A program made the position numbers and the translations under genes. Positions 9,616 through 18,280 of a stretch of DNA of 64,000 nt are shown in pieces (position 1 is the stretch's first letter; every line of letters starts with the position of its first letter). Below the pieces are notes generated by a model. The model worked only from the letters and a program-made list of their open reading frames with translations. It ran no database searches and was not told the DNA's origin. The stretch spans positions 6,485,560 through 6,549,559 of the forward strand of contig NZ_CP020042.1 in the NCBI RefSeq assembly GCF_002028425.1. Reading direction: 5' to 3'. The stretch comes from Streptomyces katrae. GTDB lineage: Bacteria; Actinomycetota; Actinomycetes; Streptomycetales; Streptomycetaceae.

Positions 9616-11001
9616 ATGAGCACCAAGCCGCTCAAGCAGATCCATCTCGCGGCCCACTTCCCCGGGGTCAACAACACCACGGTGTGGAGCGACCCCGCGG
9701 CCGGCAGCCACATCGAGTTCGACTCCTTCGTCCGCTTCGCGCAGACCGCCGAACGCGCCAAGTTCGACTTCCTCTTCCTCGCCGAAGGGCTTCGCCTGCG
9801 CGAACAAGGCGGGAAGATATACGACTTGGATGTGGTCGGGAGGCCGGACACCTTCACCGTGCTCGCCGCGCTGGCTGCCGTCACCGAGCACCTCGGCCTG
9901 ACCGGCACCATCAACTCCACCTTCAACGAGCCCTACGAAGTGGCCCGCCAGTTCGCCTCCCTGGACCACCTCTCCGAGGGCCGGGCCGCCTGGAACGTGG
10001 TCACCTCCTGGGACGCCTTCACCGGGGAGAACTTCCGCCGCGGCGGATTCCTGCCCCGCGAGGACCGCTACACCCGGGCCCGGGAGTTCCTGGCCACCGC
10101 GACCGAGCTGTTCGACTCCTGGGACGGCACCGAGGTCACCGCCGACCCCGTCTCCGGCACCTTCCTGCGCGACGCACGCGCCGGGGCCTTCGCCCACCAG
10201 GGCCGCCACTTCGACATCGAGGGCCGCTTCAACGTGCCGCGCAGCCCCCAGGGCCGCCCGGTGGTCTTCCAGGCCGGCGACTCCGACGAAGGCCGCGAGT
10301 TCGCCGCCGCATCCGCCGACGCCATCTTCGGCCGGTACGCAACCCTGGAGGAAGGCCGGGAGTTCTACGCCGACGTCAAGGGACGCCTGCCCCGGTACGG
10401 CCGCCGCCCGGAGGAGTTGCTGATCCTGCCGGCCGCCACCTTCGCCCTGGCCGACACCGACGCCCAGGCCCGCGAACTCGCCCACGAGGTACGGCGCTCC
10501 CAGGTCAGCGGGGCCACCGCGATCAAGTACCTGGAACACGTCTGGAACCGCGACCTGTCCGGCTACGACCCCGACGGGCCGCTCCCGGACGTCGACCCCG
10601 ACCCCGGCGAGAACACCATCGCCCTCGGCCGCGCGAGCGTACGGCAGTTCCGCGACCCGCTGGCCACCGCGCGTCAGTGGCGCGAGCTCGCCGAGGCCAA
10701 GAACCTCTCCATCCGCGAGCTGGTGATCGCCACCACCGCCAAGCAGACCTTCGTCGGCTCTCCCGCGACCGTCGCCGAGTCCATCAACAGCCTGGTGCAG
10801 GCGGACGCCGCCGACGGCTTCATCCTGGTCCCGCACATCACCCCGGACGGACTGGAGGGCTTCGCCGACACCGTCGTCCCCCTCCTTCAGGAACGCGGAG
10901 TCTTCCGCAGCGAGTACACCGGCACCACCCTGCGCGACCACCTCGGACTCGACGTGCCGGCGGTCCGGCCGGCCGGCGAGCGGCAGGCCACGGCCTCGTG
11001 A
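9616..11001 (+). CDS. NtaA/SnaA/DszA-family FMN-dependent monooxygenase
   Basis: This 461-residue member of the NtaA/SnaA/DszA branch shows KQIHLAAHFPGVNNTTVW at the N-terminus, FDFLFLAEGLRLRE, LTGTINSTFNEPYEVARQFA, and the family block SEGRAAWNVVTSWD. The group includes nitrilotriacetate, pristinamycin and dibenzothiophene sulfone monooxygenases and the YtnJ/CmoJ and YxeK enzymes of S-substituted cysteine breakdown. GGAAGGA precedes the ATG. Its stop overlaps the next start (GTGA). The branch is certain, the substrate inferred from context only. Confidence 0.93.
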   Translation: MSTKPLKQIHLAAHFPGVNNTTVWSDPAAGSHIEFDSFVRFAQTAERAKFDFLFLAEGLRLREQGGKIYDLDVVGRPDTFTVLAALAAVTEHLGLTGTINSTFNEPYEVARQFASLDHLSEGRAAWNVVTSWDAFTGENFRRGGFLPREDRYTRAREFLATATELFDSWDGTEVTADPVSGTFLRDARAGAFAHQGRHFDIEGRFNVPRSPQGRPVVFQAGDSDEGREFAAASADAIFGRYATLEEGREFYADVKGRLPRYGRRPEELLILPAATFALADTDAQARELAHEVRRSQVSGATAIKYLEHVWNRDLSGYDPDGPLPDVDPDPGENTIALGRASVRQFRDPLATARQWRELAEAKNLSIRELVIATTAKQTFVGSPATVAESINSLVQADAADGFILVPHITPDGLEGFADTVVPLLQERGVFRSEYTGTTLRDHLGLDVPAVRPAGERQATAS

Positions 11002-12044
11002 AGTTCCTGGCCATCACGCTGATCGTGCACGCCCCGGACCCGGTCACGGGCCGGCTGACCCCCGTCCGCAAGCGGTTCCGCGAGGTCGTCGACAGCGCGC
11101 TGGCGGCGGAGGAGCTCGGCTTCGACGGTTTCGGGGTCGGGGAGCGGCACGAGCGGCCGTTCCTGTCGTCCTCGCCGCCGGTGGTGCTCTCCCACATCGC
11201 CGCGCTGACCCGCCGGATCCGGCTCTTCACGGCCGTCACCACGCTGAGCCTGCTCGACCCCGTCCGGGCGTACGAGGACTACGCGACGCTGGACCACCTG
11301 TCCGGCGGCCGGCTGGAGCTGATGATCGGCAAGGGCAACGGCACGGCCCAGCGGGAGCTGTTCCACGTCACGCCCGAGGACCAGTGGGAGCGCAACAGCG
11401 AGGGTTACGAGCTGCTGCGGCGGCTCTGGCGCGAGGACCGGGTGACGGCGGAGCCCCGGTTCCGGCCGGCGCTGGAGGGCGCCGAGGTGCTGCCCCGCCC
11501 CGGTGGGCTGCCCCCGCGGGTGTGGCACGGCAGCGCGACCAGCCGGGAGTCCGTGGACCTCGCCGCCCGCTACGGAGATCCGCTGTTCTCCGCGAACGTC
11601 ACCCATCCGATCGGCCCGTACGCCGAGCTGATCCGCCACTACCGGGAGCGCTGGGAGCACTACGGGCACGACCCGGCGCTCGCAGTGGTGGGCGCGGGTA
11701 CGGCCGGCTTCCACGCGGCCCGCACCTCGCAGCAGGCGGTGGCGGCGTACCGGCCGGCCTTCGAGCAGTACCTCGCCTTCCACGAACAGGCCGGCGCGGA
11801 ACCGGTGTTCCCGCACCTGGACGACTTCGTGGAGCGCAGCTCCGCGCTGATCGGCAGCCCCCAGCAGATCATCGAGAAGGTGCACCGCTACCACGAGCAG
11901 TTCGGCCACACCGTCCTGCACCTGCAGGCCGAGCCGGGCGGTTTCCCGCCGGCCGCCCACCGCGCCTCGCTGGAGCTGTTCCAGTCCGAGATCGCGCCGG
12001 TGCTGCGCCGCGAGATCCCCGATCCCCCCTTCGCCGATCTGTAA
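10998..12044 (+). CDS. LLM-class flavin-dependent oxidoreductase 3
   Basis: This 348-residue luciferase-like monooxygenase starts at GTG 10998, overlapping the previous stop. Diagnostic segments are FLAITLIVHAPDP, ELGFDGFGVGERHERPF, LFTAVTTLSLLDPVRAYEDYATLDHLSGGR and ELMIGKGNG. The C-terminal SSALIGSPQQIIEKVHRYHEQFG is the usual barrel-closing helix pair. It is translationally coupled to the DszA-like enzyme upstream. Confidence 0.9.
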   Translation: MKFLAITLIVHAPDPVTGRLTPVRKRFREVVDSALAAEELGFDGFGVGERHERPFLSSSPPVVLSHIAALTRRIRLFTAVTTLSLLDPVRAYEDYATLDHLSGGRLELMIGKGNGTAQRELFHVTPEDQWERNSEGYELLRRLWREDRVTAEPRFRPALEGAEVLPRPGGLPPRVWHGSATSRESVDLAARYGDPLFSANVTHPIGPYAELIRHYRERWEHYGHDPALAVVGAGTAGFHAARTSQQAVAAYRPAFEQYLAFHEQAGAEPVFPHLDDFVERSSALIGSPQQIIEKVHRYHEQFGHTVLHLQAEPGGFPPAAHRASLELFQSEIAPVLRREIPDPPFADL

Positions 12045-12056
12045 GGAGACCTGGCC

Positions 12057-13175
12057 ATGTCCGGCATCCCGCTCGGGGTCCTCGACCTCATCCCGATCCC
12101 CTCCGGCTCCACCGCCGCCGACGCCCTGCACAACAGCATCGATCTGGCCCGGCAGACGGAACGACTCGGCTACGCCCGCTACTGGTTCGCCGAGCACCAC
12201 CTCAATCCCGGCGTCGCCGGAACCTCCCCGGCAGTGGTGCTGGCCCTGACCGCCTCCGCCACCTCCACGATCCGGATCGGCTCCGGGGCCGTACAGCTCG
12301 GCCACCGCACGGCGCTGTCCACGGTCGAGGAGTTCGGCCTGATCGACGCCCTGCACCCGGGCCGCCTCGACCTGGGCCTGGGCCGCTCGGCAGGCCGGCC
12401 TCCGCAGCGGGCCGGGGAGGCGGAGCCCTTCGTCGGACACACCCCGAACGGGCTGCGCATCCCGGAGCGCTTCTCCTTCGCGCACCTGGCGGCCCATCCC
12501 CGGTTCGTGCTCCAGCAGAAGCTGCTGAACCTGCCCGGTGCCCGGCCGCAGGACTACGGCGAGCAGGTCGACGACGTCCTCGCGCTGCTGCGCGGCGAGT
12601 ACCGGTCCGGCGAGGGCATCGAGGCGCACGCCGTCCCCGGCGAGGGGGCCGACGTACAGGTGTGGATCCTGGGCAGCAGCGGCGGCCAGAGTGCCGAGAC
12701 GGCCGGCCGCAACGGCCTGCGGTTCGCCGCGAACTACCACGTCAGCCCGGCCAGCGTGCTGGAGGCGGCCGAGGGCTACCGGGCCGCGTTCAAACCCTCC
12801 GCCGAACTGGACCGCCCGTACGTCACCGTGTCCGCCGACGTGGTCGTGGCCGAGGACGACGCCACGGCCCGCGAACTGGCCGCCGGATACGCGCCCTGGG
12901 TACGCAGCATCCGCACGGCCGAAGGCGCCATCCCCTTCCCGTCCCCGGCAGAGGCGCGGGCGCTGACAGGCACCTGGACGGACGCGGACCGGAAGGTGGT
13001 GGCCGACCGGGTGGAGACACAGTTCGTCGGCTCGCCGCGGACCGTCGCCGATCACCTCGAACGGCTCCAGGAGGCCACTCGCGCCGACGAGCTGCTGATC
13101 ACCACGATCACGCACGACCACGCCGACAGGGTCCGCTCCTACCGTCTCCTGGCCGAGGAATGGCGCCGCCGCTGA
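12057..13175 (+). CDS. MsnO8-like LLM flavin-dependent oxidoreductase 4
   Basis: This 372-residue protein resembles the MsnO8/YhbW branch of luciferase-like enzymes: LGVLDLIPIPSGSTA, RYWFAEHHLNPGVAGTSPAV, IRIGSGAVQLGHRTALSTVEEF and DLGLGRSAGRPPQR. AAGGAGA precedes the ATG by 7 bases, and only 12 bp separate it from the upstream gene. It closes the monooxygenase operon. Substrate unknown. Confidence 0.9.
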   Translation: MSGIPLGVLDLIPIPSGSTAADALHNSIDLARQTERLGYARYWFAEHHLNPGVAGTSPAVVLALTASATSTIRIGSGAVQLGHRTALSTVEEFGLIDALHPGRLDLGLGRSAGRPPQRAGEAEPFVGHTPNGLRIPERFSFAHLAAHPRFVLQQKLLNLPGARPQDYGEQVDDVLALLRGEYRSGEGIEAHAVPGEGADVQVWILGSSGGQSAETAGRNGLRFAANYHVSPASVLEAAEGYRAAFKPSAELDRPYVTVSADVVVAEDDATARELAAGYAPWVRSIRTAEGAIPFPSPAEARALTGTWTDADRKVVADRVETQFVGSPRTVADHLERLQEATRADELLITTITHDHADRVRSYRLLAEEWRRR

Positions 13176-13464
13176 CGTGCCCGCCGGGCCGTGCGGGGCG
13201 CCGGCCTGCCTGCGTCGTCACCCCGATTTCAGATCGGCAGCGCGAGTGCTGGGCGTCCCATGCGGGAGGGGGGCAGGCCGCCTTGAGGGACCGGCCAGAG
13301 GTCTGGCAGGCATGCGCGGTGGCACTCGATCCGCGGCGACACCGCCGAGCGGCCGCCCGGGGTGACGGCTGGTTGGGGACCAGCTGGGGACCAGCGCCCC
13401 TGCCCGCAGGTGCACGACACGCGCATTCACGCACATCCCCCGCCCTCAAATACTTGCATATGTC
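13176..13464. other. Intergenic region at the edge of the degenerate zone
   Basis: About 290 bp lie between the last monooxygenase and the integrase remnant. I see no gene. A short direct repeat of GGGGACCAGC occurs near 13377-13397. The local sequence becomes less GC-rich towards 13460. Confidence 0.35.
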
Positions 13465-13650
13465 CTATCGCGCCATGGTGGTCGGCCTGAGCACGAGCGC
13501 CTTGGCGGCCGGCCAGGTACTCAGGTAGTCGTCCACGCTCTGGTTCGGGTCGGCATTGAACCCGCCGGCCTCGCCCTCCAGGAACCTCCGCAGCGCCCCC
13601 GCGGCCGCATCGTGGTTGCGGATCCGCCACGGCGGACGGTTCTCGTGTGA
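13465..13650 (-). pseudogene. N-terminal remnant of a tyrosine-type integrase
   Basis: The reverse strand reads a typical arm-binding and SAM-like start of an actinobacterial site-specific integrase: ALRRFLEGEAGGFNADPNQS, then VDDYLSTWPAAKALVLRPTTMAR, ending directly in TAG. Intact homologues continue for about 300 more residues with the catalytic Arg-His-Arg-Tyr set, all absent here. The piece marks an old integrative element or prophage. Confidence 0.65.
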
Positions 13651-13975
13651 CCACCTGCGACCGCCACGACCCATGCGCCTCCCGTGACCTGCGCTTTCCC
13701 CCTGTCTTTGCGCCAAGGGCCCCATTCCGGAAAGCGTCCGCACGTTCTTCGTCTCATGGCAGCCGCGTGCCGTTGACCAGCGGGAGACGTTGGTCTTGGA
13801 GCCCCCAGGTCCGCAGTCTGGTCCGGGAAGGTCCGCATCCTGGCGGTGTCGGCTCCTGGGGGCTCTCGCCATGTCGCGGATGGCGGATCGCAGCGATGGG
13901 CGCTGGCGAATGCGTCCATCGCTTCCGTCAGGGACACCGCCCCGCACTCCGAGGAGGGCGGTTACGTCAACTTCA

Positions 13976-14375
13976 TTGGCCGACGAGGACGAGATCCTGG
14001 CGGTGATGCTCGCTGACAGCGGAGAGACTATTGCGGACCTGGCCGTGCTGCGGAGCCAGACCGAAGTGTGCGGCTCCGTCGCCTCGACACCGACGGCCTG
14101 GCGGCTGCTCGCCGACGGTGACAGGCGGGCACTGAATTGTCTGCGTTCGGGCCGCGCTTCGGCTCGGGAAGCGCCTGTCTGCAGGCACCCAGACCGGGGG
14201 AGCGTGCTCGCCGCCCGGGTCGCCGGACGCATGCTGCCCGGCCTTGTCCTGGAGCTCGACGCCACGCTGGCGCCCCTCCGAGAAGGGGGCGGCGGCACCC
14301 ACATGCAAGGGCAGTTTCGCGTTCCACCGGCTGGTGTGCTTCCTGGCCGCCACCAGCGAGGTGTTTGCGTGGCTG
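13976..14375 (+). pseudogene. IS1380-family transposase fragment, frameshifted
   Basis: The forward strand reads ILAVMLADSGETIADLAVLR, STPTAWRLLAD, AARVAGRMLPGLVLELDATL and, after a frame change near 14280, EKGAAAPTCKGSFAFHRL and VCFLAATSEVF. This is the N-terminal third of an IS1380-type DDE transposase, including the first catalytic Asp region (LDATL). N- and C-terminal parts are missing and no terminal repeats are visible. Confidence 0.6.
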
Positions 14376-14436
14376 CAAGCGGCTGGACGGCCAGGTGGCC
14401 CTCACGGGATCGTCCTGGAACTTCCCGGGCCGGGGT

Positions 14437-14505
14437 GGACCTGACCAGCAGGATTCATCTGGCCTGCGACGCCTTCGGTCGCCCGCTCACGCTGCTACGC
14501 CGTTG
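14437..14505 (+). pseudogene. IS5-type transposase scrap
   Basis: A 23-codon stretch reading DLTSRIHLACDAFGRPLTLL matches the core strand of IS5-like DDE transposases (normally G-L-T-x-K-I-H-L-A-x-D then RPL). It directly follows the IS1380 scrap, so several insertion events have piled up here. Confidence 0.45.
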
Positions 14506-14564
14506 GAGCGAATCCACAAGCCGACGGGATTCCGGGCCCGGTCCGGAGGGGGAGACCCAGCATT

Positions 14565-15341
14565 GTGACAGGCCATGTAGCAGGACACGTCATTCCGTAC
14601 GAGGTACAGGGCAACGGTCCGGAGCGGGTCCTCGCACTCCACCACTGGCTGAGCGACAGGTCGAGTTTCGGCCATCTGCGGCGGTACCTTGACGGAGGCG
14701 CGTTCAGTTACGCCTTCGTGGACTGCCGTGGGTACGGCGAGGCGATGGACACCCCCGGTACGTACACGATGGAGGAGGTCGCGGCGGACGCCCTCGCCGT
14801 GACCGACGACCTCGGCTGGGACACCTTCTCGGTCATCGGCCACTCCATGGGCGGCAAGGCGGCGCAGCTGATGTTGCTGGACGCCCCCTCGCGGGTCCGC
14901 TCGATCGTCGGCATCTCGCCGGTACCCGCGTCCGGGTTCCCGCTCGAAGGGGAGATGTGGGAGCTGTTCGTCGGGGCCGTGGAGGGTTCCGGCAACCGTA
15001 GGACGATCTTTGACGTCACCACCGGCGGTCGGCACGACGATGCATGGCTGGATGCCAGGGTGAGCGGCTCGGAACGCTCCTCGTCGGCTGCCCTGCGCTC
15101 GTACCTCGAATCCTGGACTCGCGGCTCCGACATCCACGAGCGGATCGAGGGGAATCCGATCCCGGTGCTTGTCGTGGCTGGTGCGAACGACCCGGCGATG
15201 GGCCCTGACACCATGCGGTCCACCTGGCTGCAGTGGTATCCGAACGCTGAGCTCGAGGTCTTCGACGACGCCGGCCACTTCGCCCCGGATGAGAGCCCGC
15301 AGGCCCTGGCGGAAGTGGTCGAAAGGTTCCTCGGCCGCTAG
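14565..15341 (+). CDS. Alpha/beta hydrolase
   Basis: This 258-residue alpha/beta-fold hydrolase has the nucleophile elbow GHSMGG (about residues 93-98), the oxyanion region ALHHWLSDRSSF, acid Asp in VLVVAGANDPAMG and the catalytic His in DDAGHFAPDE. The fold and length match small esterases or haloperoxidase-like hydrolases. The GTG at 14565 has GGAGGGGGA about 13 bases upstream. It is the first intact gene after the mobile-element scraps. Substrate not predictable. Confidence 0.85.
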   Translation: MTGHVAGHVIPYEVQGNGPERVLALHHWLSDRSSFGHLRRYLDGGAFSYAFVDCRGYGEAMDTPGTYTMEEVAADALAVTDDLGWDTFSVIGHSMGGKAAQLMLLDAPSRVRSIVGISPVPASGFPLEGEMWELFVGAVEGSGNRRTIFDVTTGGRHDDAWLDARVSGSERSSSAALRSYLESWTRGSDIHERIEGNPIPVLVVAGANDPAMGPDTMRSTWLQWYPNAELEVFDDAGHFAPDESPQALAEVVERFLGR

Positions 15342-15681
15342 TCTCCGCCTCTCGCTTGCGGCAGCGTCCGGATGCCGAGGGGAAACGCGAAAGTGCCTCC
15401 TGAGCTTGGGATATGAGGCCTGTCCAGGGACGCGCCTATAGCGGCCGGGGAAGACGTCCGACCGCTGAAGTCAGTTTGGGCACCGGCTGGTCTGCCGCCC
15501 CTGTCGGCGGGGCCGCAGGCCGGGCGCCCGTGTGGCTGCGCCAGCGCGTGCGGTGAGGTCGCGGTTGCACGGTGGCAGAAAGGCCGGGGCAGACGATTCG
15601 GCCTGCCATTACCAACCGGCGTCCCGCTGCGTGCGCGGGCCTGGACCGAACGGGGCTGGTGTGGGGCATGAGCGGGCCGGG
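15342..15681. other. Intergenic region, hydrolase and cupin
   Basis: These 340 bp lie between convergent genes. I find no convincing coding segment or clean terminator here. Confidence 0.3.
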
Positions 15682-16044
15682 TCAGCCCTGTGCCTTGATG
15701 TGGTCGATGACGGCGGTGAAGGCTTCGGTGGGTGAGAAGTCCACGTATTCGCAGTCCTCGAGGGCCACGGGGACGTGCCCGGACGGCCAGTAGAAGGCCT
15801 GGCCCGCTTCGTAGGTCTCCTCCCCGTCCTTCGTCACCATCTTCAGCCGCCCTTTGAGCATGTAGCCCCAGTGAGGGCAGGCACAGAGGCCGTCGGGCAG
15901 ACCGGTCAGGGCAGGCCCCATGTCGGTGCCCTGCGGAAACCGAACGAAGGCAACGGACAGTCCGTCTCCGATCGCCTGCGTACGGACTTCGACGCCTCCG
16001 CCGTCGATCACGACCGGTGTGTCATCCCGCGTCGTCGCCGTCAT
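15682..16044 (-). CDS. Small cupin-domain protein
   Basis: This 120-residue single cupin has conserved-barrel segments [21 protein letters not shown] and [20 protein letters not shown]. The glycines of both cupin motifs are present, but the canonical metal-binding His/Glu set is only partly kept. Related small proteins are often sensors or enzymes near redox genes. The ATG at 16044 is the likely start. It is divergent from the amidase-DoxX region. No function can be assigned. Confidence 0.75.
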   Translation of the reverse strand: MTATTRDDTPVVIDGGGVEVRTQAIGDGLSVAFVRFPQGTDMGPALTGLPDGLCACPHWGYMLKGRLKMVTKDGEETYEAGQAFYWPSGHVPVALEDCEYVDFSPTEAFTAVIDHIKAQG

Positions 16045-16084
16045 GGCCCTCTCCGTTCGCTGGGACTACGGATGTCCTTCCTCC

Positions 16085-16510
16085 AGGCTGGCCCCGGCGG
16101 ACGGATCGCGCCAGGTCGCGAGTGGGGGGCCCAGGGGCGGACGCGTTCGAGCTGGGCTGCGAGGCGCAGGAGGGTTGCCTCGTCGCCGAAACGGCCGAGG
16201 AAGTGGACGCCGATGGGCAGGCCGCTGCCGGACCACTACAGGGGTACGGACACGGCGGGGCCGCCGGTGATGTCGGCGACGACGGCGGGGAAGGCGACGA
16301 AGGGGGCGCTGCGCTCGGCGGCGCGCAGGCCGTGTTCCCAGTACGCCCGGGTGAGGGTTCGAGCTCGCCGGGGGCGGGGTTCGCGGCCCAGTCCGGCGAG
16401 GAGCCCGAGGGCGTCAGGGCGTGTTCGCAGGCCAGCGACCACAGCGCCTCTCGCGAACGCCGTGACCAGCTGGTTTCCCTTGCTGCGGGGCCGGCGGGTG
16501 GGGGAGAACC
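16085..16510 (-). pseudogene. 3' remnant of an amidase-signature enzyme with a nonsense codon
   Basis: Read on the reverse strand, the C-terminal part of an amidase is recognisable: AYWEHGLRAAERSAPFVAF, VVADITGGPAVSVPL, then TAG where Tyr is expected (before [16 protein letters not shown]), then [20 protein letters not shown]. The catalytic Ser-Ser-Lys region is missing, and the upstream part dissolves into mixed frames near 16500. The stop codon at 16233-16235 looks like a TAC to TAG change. Confidence 0.7.
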
Positions 16511-16578
16511 GGCCCCCGTTTGACATGGTTCGAACGGATGGCAGGGTTGTATCTGGGGCCAGTGTTGGGAGGCTCGGC

Positions 16579-17013
16579 ATGGTTTCCGGTGGGGCACGAT
16601 GTTCCGTAGCACGGCAACTTCCGCTCAGGCTCACGGTCGGCGCGTTCTTCCTGAACTCCGGGCTCTCGAAACTCGGTGCGGACGAGGCCACCGCCGAGAG
16701 GCTGCAGCAGTTCGCCGCCACGACCTACCCGTTCCTGGGCAAGCCCGACGCCCAGAAGTTCGTACGGTTGCTCTCCGGAGGGGAGCTCGCCATTGCCGCC
16801 ACCCTGCTCCTGCCGGTCGTCCCTGCCGCTGTCGCCGGGGTTGCGCTGACCGCGTTCTCCGTTGGCACCGTCGGGCTCTACCTGCGTACACCGGGGATGC
16901 GGAAGGAAGGCAGTCTGCGCCCGACCGAGCAGGGAATCGTGCTGGCCAAGGACGTCTGGATGCTGGGCATCGGCATCTCCCTCATCGCCGAGGGCCTGAA
17001 CGGACACCGGTGA
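16579..17013 (+). CDS. DoxX-like membrane protein
   Basis: This 144-residue integral membrane protein has about four hydrophobic helices: RLTVGAFFLNSGLSKLG, GELAIAATLLLPVVPAAVAG, the segment around FSVGTVGLYL, and WMLGIGISLIAEG. The pattern matches the DoxX/DoxD-like family linked to thiosulfate:quinone chemistry and oxidative stress. The ATG at 16579 follows GGGAGG. It is followed by a YceI gene, and both sit among redox-stress genes. Confidence 0.75.
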   Translation: MVSGGARCSVARQLPLRLTVGAFFLNSGLSKLGADEATAERLQQFAATTYPFLGKPDAQKFVRLLSGGELAIAATLLLPVVPAAVAGVALTAFSVGTVGLYLRTPGMRKEGSLRPTEQGIVLAKDVWMLGIGISLIAEGLNGHR

Positions 17014-17107
17014 CGCACCACGAGCACGTCGGCCGCCAGGGCTGCCGTACGCGCTCCGTGACCGCCATCGCATCCGTCCTGGTCGAAGGGGCAAGTCAGG
17101 GGCGCAC

Positions 17108-17680
17108 ATGGCCATGACCAAATGGTTCTTCGAGCCCGGTCACACCGCGGCGGAGTTCCGTGCCAGGCACATGATGGTCACCTACGTGCGGGGGCAGCTC
17201 AAGAACGTGCACGGCTTTCTGGAGGTCGATGCCGACGAGCCGGAGAAGGCGCGCGTCGAGGCGACGGTCGACGCGACCCAGGTGTACACCGGTCAGCCCC
17301 AGCGCGACGCCCACCTCCGCAGCGCCGATTTCTTCGACGTCGAGCACCACCCGACCTGGACGTTCGTCGGGTCGCGCATTCACCAGGTGAGCGGAACCGA
17401 GTTCGAGGTGACCGGAGATCTCACGGTACGTGGAGTGACGCGCCCCGTAACCTTCGACGTCACCTACTTGGGACAGTGGGATACGCCTTGGTGGGAGGAG
17501 GGGCGGGACCTCGGGCCCAGGCGACGCGCCGGTTTCGCCGCCACAACGCGTATCAATCGGCATGACTTCGGTGTGAGTTGGAACGATGTCGTCGACCACG
17601 GCGGCGTGGTCGTCAGCCCCATGGTCGATGTGACGGTCGACGTCGAGGCCGTCCTCGAGCCCATCGGAACGGCCGCCTAG
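17108..17680 (+). CDS. YceI-family lipid-binding protein
   Basis: This 190-residue YceI lipocalin-like barrel contains TKWFFEPGHTAAEFRARHMM, DAHLRSADFFDVEHHPTWTF, GDLTVRGVTRPVTFDV, and RAGFAATTRINRHDFGVSW. The family binds long polyisoprenoid chains such as quinone precursors and is often stress- or pH-induced. No signal peptide is present, so it is cytoplasmic, as in many actinobacterial members. ATG 17108 is chosen, with ATG 17114 as an alternative. Confidence 0.92.
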   Translation: MAMTKWFFEPGHTAAEFRARHMMVTYVRGQLKNVHGFLEVDADEPEKARVEATVDATQVYTGQPQRDAHLRSADFFDVEHHPTWTFVGSRIHQVSGTEFEVTGDLTVRGVTRPVTFDVTYLGQWDTPWWEEGRDLGPRRRAGFAATTRINRHDFGVSWNDVVDHGGVVVSPMVDVTVDVEAVLEPIGTAA

Positions 17681-17841
17681 TCGGCCGGGCCGTAGTGGAA
17701 TCCGAGGTGGCCGACGTCGTCGAGCTCCGACGGGGTGCCTGTGGGTCGGAAGACCCAGTCCGGGTTTTCGGCACGCAGCTCGGTGGCGCGGCGGGTGAGG
17801 GCCGTTCGCCCGTGGTTGAGCGCCCTGCAAAGGAGGCTTGA
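17677..17841 (-). other. Possible C-terminal gene fragment
   Basis: The reverse frame reads RATELRAENPDWVFRPTGTP then SELDDVGHLGFHYGPAD before a stop, with natural-looking composition. There is no plausible start, because the frame runs into the SoxR-type box. It may be the tail of a lost gene. I cannot name the family. Confidence 0.3.
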
Positions 17842-17868
17842 CCTCAATCGGGCTTGAGGTGTGACGAT
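17838..17868 (+). promoter_or_regulatory. SoxR/MerR-type operator in a 19-bp-spaced promoter
   Basis: CCTCAA-TCGGGC-TTGAGG at 17842-17859 is an 18-bp inverted repeat whose half-sites equal those of the Escherichia coli soxS SoxR box. A -35-like TTGACC (17838-17843) and a -10-like GACGAT (17863-17868) flank it with 19 bp between, the over-long spacing typical of MerR-family activated promoters. Transcription would start at about 17875, on the ATG of the next gene. Confidence 0.75.
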
Positions 17869-17875
17869 GATCCAC

Positions 17876-18280
17876 ATGACCACGGAATCCACAGTCCGCG
17901 CGGCAGACATCGAAGCGATCGGCCGGCTCGTCGCCACCGTCGAGCACTCACAGCAGAACAAGGACCCCGAGGAGTTCCTCGGCCTCTTCCATCCGGAGGC
18001 GATCTGGACGACGGCCCACGGGAAGGTCCTCATCGGATTCGACGCGATCGCAGAGTTCACCCGCAAGGTCCTCCCCTCAGCGAGCTGGGACGGCAAGGTC
18101 ACCTACCAGGTGGACCACGTGCTCTTCATCCGCCCCGACGTCGCGGCGGTCAAGGTCCGTCAGCGTTACCTGGCCCCGGGCGAGGAGAGCGAGGGCGCCC
18201 CGCTGTACGTGATCTCGAAGCAAGCCGACGGCCGCTGGCTGCTGACCGCCTGCCAGAACACGGGAGTTGTCGCCGACTAG
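17876..18280 (+). CDS. SgcJ/EcaC-family NTF2-like protein, probably leaderless and SoxR-controlled
   Basis: This 134-residue SnoaL/NTF2-like protein has the family pattern NKDPEEFLGLFHPEAIWTTA, HGKVLIGFDAIAEFTRKVLP and GRWLLTACQNTGV. EcaC-type genes are, as I recall, SoxR targets in S. coelicolor, and a SoxR-type box lies directly upstream. I chose the ATG at 17876 because the promoter places the transcript start there, and MTTESTVRAAD is a normal N-terminus. GTG 17861 and ATG 17867 lie inside the promoter. The biochemical role of the family is unclear. The soxR gene itself is not in the window. Confidence 0.85.
   Translation: MTTESTVRAADIEAIGRLVATVEHSQQNKDPEEFLGLFHPEAIWTTAHGKVLIGFDAIAEFTRKVLPSASWDGKVTYQVDHVLFIRPDVAAVKVRQRYLAPGEESEGAPLYVISKQADGRWLLTACQNTGVVAD

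Noticed and set aside
13377..13397. Duplicated GGGGACCAGC as a possible attachment site
   Set aside because: The repeat is short, there is no tRNA gene nearby and the second copy expected at an element end is not seen.
15436..15793. Small frames on both strands between the hydrolase and cupin genes
   Set aside because: No ribosome-binding sites, no family features and composition typical of non-coding high-GC DNA.
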